Under the pieces are notes generated by a model. That model saw only the letters and a list, made by a program, of their open reading frames with translations. It was not told the DNA's origin and ran no database searches. Positions 8,584 to 16,654 of a stretch of DNA of 45,418 nucleotides are shown here, in pieces. The stretch comes from Flavobacterium sp. (GTDB lineage: Bacteria > Bacteroidota > Bacteroidia > Flavobacteriales > Flavobacteriaceae): assembly GCA_018883065.1 (NCBI GenBank), contig VEQT01000016.1:1-45418 (forward strand), read 5' to 3'. How positions within the stretch are numbered: position 1 is the first letter of the stretch; each line of letters opens with the position of its first letter. The position numbers and the translations under genes were made by a program.

Positions 8584-9297
8584 ATGAAGAACCTAGTTGT
8601 GGCCAGCACCTCTACACTGTATGGCGGATCCTATTTGGACTATTTAAAAGAAACGATACAAGCTCACTTTGCAGGATGTAAAAATATATTGTTTATCCCC
8701 TATGCACGTCCTAGTGGAATTTCGCACGACGCATACACCCAAAAAGTGCGAACTACTTTTAATACATGGGGCTTTGGAGTACAAGGACTACACGAATTTA
8801 AAGACCCCGTAAAAGCAATTCAAGAAGCCGAAGGCATTTTTACTGGTGGAGGAAATACGTTTGTGTTGGTGGAACAACTCTATCAAAACAAGTTGATGGA
8901 AGTGTTAAAATTCCAATTAGAAATGGGTACACCCTATTTGGGAACCAGTGCTGGCAGTAACATTTTGGGGCAAAGCATGCACACCACCAACGACATGCCC
9001 ATTGCTTATCCACCTAATTTTAAGACCTTGGGATTGCTTCCGTTTAATTTGAATCCGCATTATCTGGATCCGGAAAAGCAATCGACTCACATGGGCGAAA
9101 CGCGTGAAACGCGCATACAAGAATTTCATGCTTATCATAAAACAGCAGTTTTGGGCTTGCGTGAAGGCAGTTGGCTAGAGGTAAAAGGAGAGGTAATAAC
9201 CTTAAAAGGTGATTTGTCTGCTCGACTATTTCAACAAGGGGAAGCTCCGCTTGAGTTAAATTCTGGCACCGAGTTGGGCGATTGGAATTGGTCTTAA
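8584..9297 (+). CDS. pepE: Dipeptidase E (alpha-aspartyl dipeptidase, S51)
   Basis: A 237-aa cytosolic serine peptidase that cleaves N-terminal Asp-X dipeptides, allowing aspartyl dipeptides to be used. The nucleophile elbow is GTSAGSN at residues 120-126 with Ser122, matching the GxSAGxN signature of family S51. The glycine-rich segment FTGGGNT and the NPHYLD segment carrying the likely catalytic His are also present. It has no signal peptide. It is monocistronic, with its own -7 box and a terminator straight after the stop codon. Confidence 0.94.
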   Translation: MKNLVVASTSTLYGGSYLDYLKETIQAHFAGCKNILFIPYARPSGISHDAYTQKVRTTFNTWGFGVQGLHEFKDPVKAIQEAEGIFTGGGNTFVLVEQLYQNKLMEVLKFQLEMGTPYLGTSAGSNILGQSMHTTNDMPIAYPPNFKTLGLLPFNLNPHYLDPEKQSTHMGETRETRIQEFHAYHKTAVLGLREGSWLEVKGEVITLKGDLSARLFQQGEAPLELNSGTELGDWNWS

Positions 9298-9302
9298 AAA
9301 AA

Positions 9303-9337
9303 CCCCTAGCAAAAAAACTAGAGGTGTTTTTTTAGAG
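9303..9337 (+). terminator. Terminator after pepE (copy A)
   Basis: Stem CCCCTAG / CTAGAGG (one mismatch) with an A-rich loop, followed by seven T residues. It is nearly identical to the hairpin at 9402-9429 next to tRNA-Gly, and both appear to be copies of one sequence. Confidence 0.7.
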
Positions 9338-9390
9338 CGGAAGACGAGGCTTCCCGAATTATCGGGATTTTCCGAAGCTTCGGAACTCGC
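9336..9390 (-). repeat. Partial tRNA-Gly 3'-end copy interrupted by a palindromic insert
   Basis: Positions 9334-9351 are an exact 18-bp match to 9439-9456, the 3' end of tRNA-Gly (discriminator base, acceptor strand, part of the T stem). The match breaks at 9352, where about 32 bp with two palindromes are inserted: TCCCGA-ATTA-TCGGGA (9352-9367) and CCGAAGCTTCGG (9372-9383). It then resumes as AACTCGC (9384-9390), matching 9459-9465. No complete tRNA can form here, so it is a non-functional remnant. Confidence 0.75.
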
Positions 9391-9401
9391 CTTAATTGCA
9401 T

Positions 9402-9429
9402 AAAAAAACCTCTAGCAAAAACTAGAGGT
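9402..9429 (-). terminator. Terminator of tRNA-Gly (copy B)
   Basis: On the minus strand, ACCTCTAG and CTAGAGGT form a stem around a T-rich loop, followed by a T run (9402-9408). It lies 11 bp past the tRNA 3' end. Confidence 0.75.
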
Positions 9430-9440
9430 GATTTTTTCAG

Positions 9441-9513
<73 letters not shown>

Positions 9514-9525
9514 AATAATGAGGTG

Positions 9526-9558
9526 CAAATATATAGAATTAGTTTTCTTTGTTGCAAA
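9526..9558 (-). promoter_or_regulatory. Promoter of tRNA-Gly
   Basis: On the minus strand TTTG (9555-9558) is followed after 21 bp by TATATTTG (9526-9533), a full match to the Bacteroidota -33/-7 consensus, 12 bp before the tRNA 5' end. Confidence 0.7.
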
Positions 9559-9643
9559 TTTATTTTTATAAATATACATCAATCAGTAACCCGAAAAAGC
9601 TAACAATTTCAATTTGAATTTGTTAAATATAAAATCCGTCTAA

Positions 9644-10102
9644 ATGTATACCTGTACACGCATCACAACAGCAGAAACCTATGCAGTGAGACACCCTGTT
9701 TTACGCAAAGGAAAACCACTTTCAAGTTGTGCCTTTGCTGGAGACGATTTGTCTTCAACCCAACACTTTGGGATTTTTGAAACCGATAAATTAATTGGAG
9801 TGCTCTCTTTGTTTGTTGAAAAATGCAGTTTATTTCAAACTGAAAATCAGTTGCAGTTTAGAGGTATGGCTGTATTAGAACCCTACCAAAACAAAGGGAT
9901 TGGCGAACAATTGATGCGATATGCAGAGTTAGAAATTAAGCTGCCTACCCCCTACTTAATTTGGCTGAATGCACGAGAAAAAGCAATTTCTTTTTATACA
10001 AAAATGGGCTACCAAAACATCGGCGAGCCCTTTATTATTGGGGATATTGGCACCCATTTTGTGTATTACAAAATACAAACAAGCACACCCAACACGAAAT
10101 AG
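9644..10102 (+). CDS. GNAT family N-acetyltransferase
   Basis: A 152-aa single-domain acyl-CoA-dependent acetyltransferase. Motif A with the acetyl-CoA pyrophosphate loop QNKGIG is in the segment LEPYQNKGIGEQL (about residues 85-97), and a C-terminal FYTKMGYQ motif B follows, as in most GNATs. The substrate is unknown. The downstream DUF5916 gene has its own promoter, so this gene is probably monocistronic. Confidence 0.9.
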   Translation: MYTCTRITTAETYAVRHPVLRKGKPLSSCAFAGDDLSSTQHFGIFETDKLIGVLSLFVEKCSLFQTENQLQFRGMAVLEPYQNKGIGEQLMRYAELEIKLPTPYLIWLNAREKAISFYTKMGYQNIGEPFIIGDIGTHFVYYKIQTSTPNTK

Positions 10103-10106
10103 ACGG

Positions 10107-10136
10107 TTGTACAAATAAATTAATTGGCTAAATTTG
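10107..10136 (+). promoter_or_regulatory. Promoter of DUF5916 gene
   Basis: TTG at 10107-10109, a 19-bp spacer, then TAAATTTG at 10129-10136. This places transcription upstream of the ATG at 10157 and argues against a TTG start at 10124. Confidence 0.65.
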
Positions 10137-10156
10137 TTCACGTTAAACGCCTATTT

Positions 10157-12577
10157 ATGAGAGCCATTTCTTGTATTTTATTATACGCCATTGTTTGTTC
10201 AACTTCCTTTTCTTTTGCTCAAAAAAAACGATTAACAGCTGTAAAAACGGCTGACCGAATGGTCATTGATGGAAAACTCAACGAATCCATCTGGGAAAGT
10301 GCGCCAAAAGCAACTGATTTCACCATGTTTTTTCCAGATAATGGCAAACCCATTTCAGAACGAACGAAAACTGAAGTGCAAATTGCCTACACCAACGATG
10401 CTATATATGTAGCCGCGAAATTATTCGACTACGACACCTCTGCTATTTTAAAGGAAATTAGTCCACGAGACAATTTTGGTTCATCTGAGAATTTTGGCAT
10501 TTTCTTAAATGGATTCAATGACAGTCAGCAGGACTTTCGGTTTTATGTGAGTGCCGCAGGTGTGCAAGCAGATTGCATTTTTACCAATCAAAATGGAGAG
10601 GATTTTAGCTGGGATGCCATTTGGGAAAGTCAGGCTGCTTTAACAGACTATGGTTGGGTTGTTGAAATGAAGATTCCCTATGCGGCACTGCGTTTTTCTG
10701 AAGCCAAAAAACAAGAATGGGGTGTGAATTTTTACCGCGAAATTCGCAGGGATCGACAGCTTTTTACCTGGAATTTTATTGATACCAAAATCAACAATGA
10801 AAGCGCCCAATCGGGAATATTAGAAGGCATAGAAAACATTGAAACGCCCACGCGATTGTTTTTAATTCCGTACTCCTCTTTTTATTTGAATGCCAACCAA
10901 AATCAAAAAACCTATGGGGAACTCAAAGGCGGATTGGACGTGAAATACGGAATCAGTGATGCCTTTACCTTGGATGCTATATTAGTGCCCGATTTTGGAC
11001 AAACCAAATTTGACAATGTTGAGCTCAACTTGAGTCCATTTGAGCAGCGATTTACAGAAAACCGGCCCTTCTTTACCGAAGGGACCGATTTATTTAGCAA
11101 AGGCGATTTGGTCTATTCGCGACGTATTGGTGAAACCCCAGATTTGGCATTAACTGAAAGCGAATCAGCAAAACTCCCAGGAAGCATTAAGCTAATCAAT
11201 GCTGTAAAAATTTCTGGTCGGTCTAAAGACGGTTTAGGCGTGGGTTTTTTGAACGCCGTAACCGAAAACACGAGTGTGCAGGTAACCAATACTGATACCG
11301 GAGAAGAGCGCAAAGCCAAACTGCAGCCCGCCACCAATTACAATGTGGTGGTGTTGGATCAACGTTTCAATACAAACTCTTCAGTGAGCTTTATTAATAC
11401 CAATGTAACCCGAAATGGTGAAGCCAAAGACGCAAATGTGTCGGCATTTTTATTTGATTTAAACACCCCTAAAAACACTTTTACAGCCAAAGGAGATGTG
11501 AAATACAGCTACCTCAATTACAGCGGGTTGGGCGAGGATAAAAAAGGCGTGAATACCTCTATTTATTTGGGTGAGACCAGTGGAAATTTTCGGTTTGGCG
11601 TTGGTGGAAAATACATTTCAAAAGATTTTGACAACAACGATCTGGGCATCAACTTTCAGACGCATTTTCATGGCTTCATAACCGAAGGAAGTTACCGCAT
11701 AATAAACCCAACAGAAAAATACAACACCTTCAATTTGCAGCTCTATTCCCAAACTGAATTTGAAAATCGTACTGGAAAATTACAAAGCAATAGCATTAGT
11801 TTATCTTTGGATTCTACCACTAAAAAAAATGACTACTTTGGATATGGTGCTGAAGTTAGACCAAATATAACCTATGATTTTTATGAGGCACGAACAGCCG
11901 ACGACAGTAAATTCATTAAAATTCCTGAAATAATTGGTGGATGGTTTTATTTTTCTTCCAATTACAATCGACCTTTCGCCATTGACCTTAACCCCTCGTT
12001 TGCAATCTGCAATCAAGAAGGCCGAGGCAGACTTGGATTTATGGTTGAACCTAAATACCGATTTAATGATCATTTAACCTTATCGTATGCGTTTCGTTTC
12101 AACAAAATGTTCAATAATATTGGGTATTCTGGAGCAGACACTAGTACAGACCCGCTTGTGGATAGTGGCGTAATCATGGCCAGACGCAACATAACTACTT
12201 TTACCAATTCGGTGTTTGGCAAATATGCGATAAATGAAAAAATGAGTTTAAATTTAACCATTCGGCATTATTTATCCTATGCCAAAAACAATGCCTTTTT
12301 TACACTTTTGAATTCGGGTGATATTAGCCCAGAAAACAACTACACGGCGCCCGATTCTAATTTCAATACTTGGAATATGGATTTATCGTATTCTTGGTGG
12401 TTTGCGCCAGGCAGTCAGATTTCAGCTTTGTACCGAAACAGTTCCTCTTTTTATGAACAAGATTTTAGTACTGATTTTGGCACCAATTTCAACAAAGCCA
12501 TAGACAACCGTTTTTTGAATCATGTTTTCTCGATAAGCGTGCGGTACTTCATTGACTACAATTCATTGAAAAATTAA
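10157..12577 (+). CDS. DUF5916 outer-membrane protein with CBM9-like N-terminal domain
   Basis: An 806-aa protein. The start at 10157 gives a clear signal peptide (residues 1-21, ending FSFA-Q); an in-frame TTG at 10124 would extend it but falls inside the promoter. After the signal peptide comes a domain like carbohydrate-binding family 9 (IDGKLNESIWESA, AYTNDAIYVAAK). A long region of alternating aromatic and polar residues follows, ending in VRYFIDYNSLKN, which looks like a beta-barrel. DUF5916 proteins are Bacteroidota surface proteins of unknown function. The CBM-like domain suggests glycan or ligand contact, which is inference. Confidence 0.87.
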   Translation: MRAISCILLYAIVCSTSFSFAQKKRLTAVKTADRMVIDGKLNESIWESAPKATDFTMFFPDNGKPISERTKTEVQIAYTNDAIYVAAKLFDYDTSAILKEISPRDNFGSSENFGIFLNGFNDSQQDFRFYVSAAGVQADCIFTNQNGEDFSWDAIWESQAALTDYGWVVEMKIPYAALRFSEAKKQEWGVNFYREIRRDRQLFTWNFIDTKINNESAQSGILEGIENIETPTRLFLIPYSSFYLNANQNQKTYGELKGGLDVKYGISDAFTLDAILVPDFGQTKFDNVELNLSPFEQRFTENRPFFTEGTDLFSKGDLVYSRRIGETPDLALTESESAKLPGSIKLINAVKISGRSKDGLGVGFLNAVTENTSVQVTNTDTGEERKAKLQPATNYNVVVLDQRFNTNSSVSFINTNVTRNGEAKDANVSAFLFDLNTPKNTFTAKGDVKYSYLNYSGLGEDKKGVNTSIYLGETSGNFRFGVGGKYISKDFDNNDLGINFQTHFHGFITEGSYRIINPTEKYNTFNLQLYSQTEFENRTGKLQSNSISLSLDSTTKKNDYFGYGAEVRPNITYDFYEARTADDSKFIKIPEIIGGWFYFSSNYNRPFAIDLNPSFAICNQEGRGRLGFMVEPKYRFNDHLTLSYAFRFNKMFNNIGYSGADTSTDPLVDSGVIMARRNITTFTNSVFGKYAINEKMSLNLTIRHYLSYAKNNAFFTLLNSGDISPENNYTAPDSNFNTWNMDLSYSWWFAPGSQISALYRNSSSFYEQDFSTDFGTNFNKAIDNRFLNHVFSISVRYFIDYNSLKN

Positions 12578-12643
12578 CCAAAAACGGCATCGATTTTTGC
12601 GAAATTCGGATGGGTAGTTTTCTGCTTGCCTTTTCAATTCGAT

Positions 12644-12651
12644 TATCTTTG
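12644..12651 (+). promoter_or_regulatory. -7 box of gpmI promoter
   Basis: TATCTTTG matches TAnnTTTG, 16 bp before the ATG at 12668. Confidence 0.6.
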
Positions 12652-12667
12652 TGGCAAATTTACCACA

Positions 12668-14185
12668 ATGAACAAAAAAGTAATTCTCATGATCTTAGAT
12701 GGCTGGGGAAAATCTCCAAACCCCAACGTTTCAGCCATTGACAATGCCCAAGTGCCTTTTATAAATAGTTTGTATTCAAAATACCCAAACGCTCAATTGC
12801 GTACCGATGGACTTCATGTGGGTTTGCCTGAAGGACAAATGGGAAATTCTGAGGTGGGCCACATGAATTTGGGCGCCGGACGCATTGTGTACCAAGATTT
12901 AGCCAAGATAAATTTAGCCGTAAAAAACAACACCCTAGCCAGTGAAGTGGAACTGCAAAACGCCTTTGCTTACGCCAAAGCAAATAAGGTAGCGGTTCAC
13001 TTTTTAGGTTTGGTATCGGATGGCGGGGTACATTCCCATACCTCCCATTTGCGCGGATTAATAGAGGCAGCCAATGCCTATGGGCTAGAAAACACCTTCA
13101 TACATGCTTTTACCGATGGTCGCGATGTCGATCCAAAATCGGGGATACAATATTTAACCGATTTATCTGCCTTTTTACAAGGAACCAAAACGAAACTCGC
13201 CTCAGTGATTGGAAGATACTATGCCATGGACCGAGACAAACGCTGGGAACGTGTGAAATTGGCTTATGATTTATTGGTGAACGGAGCCGGCACCAAAACC
13301 CAAGATCCATTGGCAAACATAGCCGAAAGTTATGCCCAAGGCGTAACCGACGAGTTCATTCAACCGCTTGTGCTTGTTGATGAACAGAATCAGCCGCTGG
13401 CTCAAATACAAGAAAAGGATGTGGTTATCTTTTTTAATTTTCGCACCGATCGTGGACGCGAGTTAACCGAAGCGCTTTCGCAACGCGATTTTCATGAACA
13501 AAACATGCACAAACTCAACGTATACTATGTAACGTTGACTAATTATGACGAAACCTACGAAAACGTGCACGTGATCTATAACAAAGACAACGTAACCGAA
13601 ACCTTAGGTGAAGTCCTTGAGAAAGCCGGAAAGAAGCAAATTCGGATAGCTGAAACCGAAAAATACCCCCATGTCACGTTCTTTTTTTCAGGAGGTCGCG
13701 AAGAGGAATTTACAGGCGAAAGCAGGATTTTAAAAAATTCGCCCAAAGTAGCCACCTATGATTTACAACCCGAAATGAGTGCCTACGAATTGGCCGATGC
13801 CTTGGTGCCCGAACTCGAAAAAGAAATAGCCGATTTTGTGTGTCTCAATTTTGCTAATGGCGATATGGTGGGACATACGGGCGTAATGGAAGCCGCAATC
13901 AAAGCATGTGAAGCGGTTGATGCCTGTGTAGAGAAAGTAATTACTGCTGCGCTAGCACATGGATACACTACCCTTTTAATAGCCGATCATGGAAATTGCG
14001 AAACGATGATTAATCCAGACGGCAGTCCCAATACCGCACATACTACCAATCCTGTTCCAATTATTGTAATTGATCCCGAAATCAAGACCATTCATGATGG
14101 AGTTTTGGGTGATGTGGCTCCTACCATTTTGGAATTGATGGGGATTGAAAAACCCGCAGTGATGACCCAGCATTCGCTGTTGTAA
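12668..14185 (+). CDS. gpmI: 2,3-bisphosphoglycerate-independent phosphoglycerate mutase
   Basis: Glycolytic/gluconeogenic enzyme interconverting 3- and 2-phosphoglycerate through a phosphoserine intermediate and two Mn ions. It has 505 aa, the typical length for iPGM. The alkaline-phosphatase-fold metal site starts at D11 in LDGWG, and the phosphorylated Ser is S61 in MGNSEVGH. The C-terminal DHGNCE metal motif is also present. The start is set by the MNKKVILMILDGWG N terminus and the promoter just upstream; the in-frame TTG at 12626 lies upstream of the promoter box. Confidence 0.97.
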   Translation: MNKKVILMILDGWGKSPNPNVSAIDNAQVPFINSLYSKYPNAQLRTDGLHVGLPEGQMGNSEVGHMNLGAGRIVYQDLAKINLAVKNNTLASEVELQNAFAYAKANKVAVHFLGLVSDGGVHSHTSHLRGLIEAANAYGLENTFIHAFTDGRDVDPKSGIQYLTDLSAFLQGTKTKLASVIGRYYAMDRDKRWERVKLAYDLLVNGAGTKTQDPLANIAESYAQGVTDEFIQPLVLVDEQNQPLAQIQEKDVVIFFNFRTDRGRELTEALSQRDFHEQNMHKLNVYYVTLTNYDETYENVHVIYNKDNVTETLGEVLEKAGKKQIRIAETEKYPHVTFFFSGGREEEFTGESRILKNSPKVATYDLQPEMSAYELADALVPELEKEIADFVCLNFANGDMVGHTGVMEAAIKACEAVDACVEKVITAALAHGYTTLLIADHGNCETMINPDGSPNTAHTTNPVPIIVIDPEIKTIHDGVLGDVAPTILELMGIEKPAVMTQHSLL

Positions 14186-14205
14186 AAAAACATCAACCTC
14201 AGCAT

Positions 14206-14232
14206 AAAGGCTTCCAATTGGAGGCCTTTTTT
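14206..14232 (+). terminator. Terminator of gpmI
   Basis: AAAGGCTTCCA and TGGAGGCCTTT form a stem (minor mismatch) around a short loop, followed by T residues to 14232. Confidence 0.8.
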
Positions 14233-14260
14233 TATAATTAAAAGTTAAAATTTCTTTTTT

Positions 14261-14282
14261 AATAGTAATACTATTATTTTTG
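14261..14282 (+). promoter_or_regulatory. TetR-operon promoter with overlapping palindromic operator
   Basis: AATAGTA-A-TACTATT (14261-14275) is a perfect 7+1+7 inverted repeat. Its last base is the first base of the -7 box TATTTTTG (14275-14282). A palindrome of this size overlapping the promoter of a TetR-led operon is the expected layout for an autoregulatory operator; binding by this regulator is inferred. Confidence 0.65.
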
Positions 14283-14303
14283 CGGGGATTAATTAACAAA
14301 CAC

Positions 14304-14975
14304 ATGGAGTCTTTACCGCTACAGGTGCAAATTTCTGTAAATACCAAGTTGTATGTAAAAAATCCAGAGTCGTCTGAATTGGGCAAAAAAATTGTGCAAC
14401 ACAGTATACTCTTATTGGACGAAATTGGATTTGATGCATTTACCTTTAAAAAACTGGGAGAACGAATTGGATCAAACGAAAGTTCATTGTACCGGTATTT
14501 TGAAAACAAACACAAACTACTCATGTATTTGAGTTCTTGGTATTGGGGTTGGATGGAATACCGATTGCTTATGGCCACCAACAACTTGAGTGATCCAAAA
14601 GTAAAACTCAATCGAGCGATAGACGTATTAGCTGGAAAAATTGAAGATGATTTGAGCACGTCGCATATCAATGAATCTGTATTAAATCGAATAATTATTT
14701 TCGAGTTCTCAAAAACCTTTCTCACCAAAGAAGTGGATCAAGAAAATAGAGAAGGATTTTTTAAGGTGTACAAAACGGTTGTGAATCGACTTGTAGCAAT
14801 TATACAAGAAGTTGACCCGACCTACAACTTCGCAAGGAGTTTGGCCTCTTCTATAATTGAGGGATCATTACACCAGCACTTTTTACAAAATCATTTTACT
14901 ACCATCACAGATTGCAAAGCTTCGGTATTACCCTCTCAATATTACAGTGATTTGGTCAATAAATTATTTAACTAA
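14304..14975 (+). CDS. TetR/AcrR-family transcriptional regulator
   Basis: A 223-aa one-component repressor. The N-terminal helix-turn-helix lies around residues 30-68 (LDEIGFDAFTFKKLGERIG, then SSLYRYFENKHKLL), the standard TetR pattern ending in Y-x-Y/F-F-x-x-K. The C-terminal ligand domain is unlike any I can name. ATG 14304 is chosen over TTG 14280 because 14280 falls in the -7 box. It is the first gene of an operon, 2 bp before the ABC transporter, so it probably represses its own exporter until a ligand is bound. Confidence 0.92.
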   Translation: MESLPLQVQISVNTKLYVKNPESSELGKKIVQHSILLLDEIGFDAFTFKKLGERIGSNESSLYRYFENKHKLLMYLSSWYWGWMEYRLLMATNNLSDPKVKLNRAIDVLAGKIEDDLSTSHINESVLNRIIIFEFSKTFLTKEVDQENREGFFKVYKTVVNRLVAIIQEVDPTYNFARSLASSIIEGSLHQHFLQNHFTTITDCKASVLPSQYYSDLVNKLFN

Positions 14976-14977
14976 CT

Positions 14978-16654
14978 ATGGAAGAATCTCCGTTTATAAG
15001 ATTTATCAATCTACTAAAGGTTGATCGTAAAGATGTAACCCAAATTATTTTCTACGCCATTTTTGCGGGTATTATAAGCTTGTCTTTGCCTTTGGGAATT
15101 CAAGCAATTATCAACCTGATTCAATCCGGACGCGTGAGTGCCTCTTGGGTTTTATTGGTGTTAATTGTTGTAATTGGTGTGGCTTTGGGCGGAATATTGT
15201 CCATTATGCAACTACGAATTACTGAAAATTTACAACAAAAAATATTTGTACGTTCGTCCTTTGATTTTAGCTATCGATTACCAAAAATCAAATTTGAAGA
15301 ACTGTACAACAAATATACCCCTGAGCTGGCCAATCGGTTTTTTGACACCATGGTAATCCAAAAAGGAGCATCCAAATTACTTTTGGACTTTTCCTCTTCT
15401 TTGTTGCAAATTATTTTCGGAATCATCTTATTGGCGCTTTACCATCCCTTCTTTATTTTGTTTGGTGTTTTTTTGCTGGTACTGTTGTATGTAATTTTTA
15501 AATTTTCGTACAATTCCGGTTTATCGACCAGTTTAAACGAATCCAAGTACAAATACAAAGTGGTGGCTTGGCTGCAGGAAATTGCGCGAAACAGCAGCAG
15601 TTTTAAGCGTCCAGAAAATTTTGATTTTGCACTATCTCGTAACAATGATTTGGTGGAGCAATACATTGGCTACCGAGAAAAACATTTCAATGTGATAAAA
15701 CGGCAGTTTATGCAGCTCATTGGATTTAAGATTTTGATTACCGCTTCATTGCTATTTATTGGCGGCTATTTGGTGCTTAACCAACAGATGAATATCGGCC
15801 AGTTTGTGGCTGCCGAAATCATCATCATTTTGGTGATTAACTCGGTAGAAAAGGTGATTCTTGGTCTAGAAACATTTTATGACGTACTCACTTCTGTTGA
15901 AAAAATAGCACAAGTGTTTGATCTTGAAATCGAAAAATACAACGCCAAGACAGCTGATTATTGTTTTACAAAATTGTGTTTAGAAACCGACAATCTTTCC
16001 TTGAAATTTCCCGACAACAAAAAAAATGTCTTGTCTCGCATTACGCTAAAAATTGACCCAGAAGAACGGGTGTTTCTAGACGGTGAAAATGGCTCAGGCA
16101 AATCAAGTTTATTACGGGTGCTGTCGGGCTTAATTGAACCCACCTCAGGTGCTTATTTTATAAATGACGATACCTACTTGAAAATTGACAAAAACCAACT
16201 GCGGTCACACATCAGCGTAGTGATGCAAGAGGACACCCCATTTGAGGGCAGCATTCTAGAAAACATTACGTTTATGAATCCATTGGTGAGCAACGAACAA
16301 GTAAAGTGGGCTATTGATGCGGTGGGCTTAGGTGATTTTATCAAATCAATGCCTGAAGGACTCGATACAAAAATTGTACCCGAAGGAAAACAACTTTCTT
16401 CGTCTAATGCACAAAAAATTTTGATTGCCCGAAGCATTGTAACCCAGCCCAAAGTGCTACTTCTTGAGGATCCATTGAATAAAATGGACACAAAAATTGC
16501 CAATGAAATTATTGATTTTCTGGTAGATCCAAAACACAAATGGACCCTAATAGTAAGCTCAAAAAATGAGTACTGGAAACAAAAATGCAGCCGAATAATT
16601 GAGTTGTCGGCCGGAAAACTTATTGCAGATTCTAAAACCCAAAACCATGCTTAA
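14978..16654 (+). CDS. ABC half-transporter (membrane domain plus ATPase) with degenerate NBD motifs
   Basis: A 558-aa protein with an N-terminal exporter-type membrane domain (about 300 residues) and a C-terminal ATPase; it would work as a homodimer in the inner membrane. It has no N-terminal C39 peptidase domain. Walker A is intact (GENGSGKS, 369-376), as is the Q-loop (Q417). Other sites are altered. The signature is LSSSN (473-477) in place of LSGGQ. Walker B reads LLLEDP (494-499), with the usual Asp-Glu order swapped (E497, D498). The H-loop position is Ser528. It is followed by HlyD and TolC partners. Activity may be low or regulated, or these changes may be normal for this subfamily. 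Confidence 0.9.
   Translation: MEESPFIRFINLLKVDRKDVTQIIFYAIFAGIISLSLPLGIQAIINLIQSGRVSASWVLLVLIVVIGVALGGILSIMQLRITENLQQKIFVRSSFDFSYRLPKIKFEELYNKYTPELANRFFDTMVIQKGASKLLLDFSSSLLQIIFGIILLALYHPFFILFGVFLLVLLYVIFKFSYNSGLSTSLNESKYKYKVVAWLQEIARNSSSFKRPENFDFALSRNNDLVEQYIGYREKHFNVIKRQFMQLIGFKILITASLLFIGGYLVLNQQMNIGQFVAAEIIIILVINSVEKVILGLETFYDVLTSVEKIAQVFDLEIEKYNAKTADYCFTKLCLETDNLSLKFPDNKKNVLSRITLKIDPEERVFLDGENGSGKSSLLRVLSGLIEPTSGAYFINDDTYLKIDKNQLRSHISVVMQEDTPFEGSILENITFMNPLVSNEQVKWAIDAVGLGDFIKSMPEGLDTKIVPEGKQLSSSNAQKILIARSIVTQPKVLLLEDPLNKMDTKIANEIIDFLVDPKHKWTLIVSSKNEYWKQKCSRIIELSAGKLIADSKTQNHA

Noticed and set aside
9336..9390. Second tRNA-Gly gene
   Set aside because: Only the 3' end is present and it is interrupted; there is no anticodon or D arm.
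13976..14728. Minus-strand 250-codon open frame across the gpmI 3' end and the TetR gene
   Set aside because: It covers two well-supported genes and their terminator and promoter, and its product resembles nothing I know.
15958..16539. Idea that the ABC gene is a pseudogene because of its altered motifs
   Set aside because: The frame is full length, Walker A is intact and the operon structure is tight; no frameshift or early stop is present.
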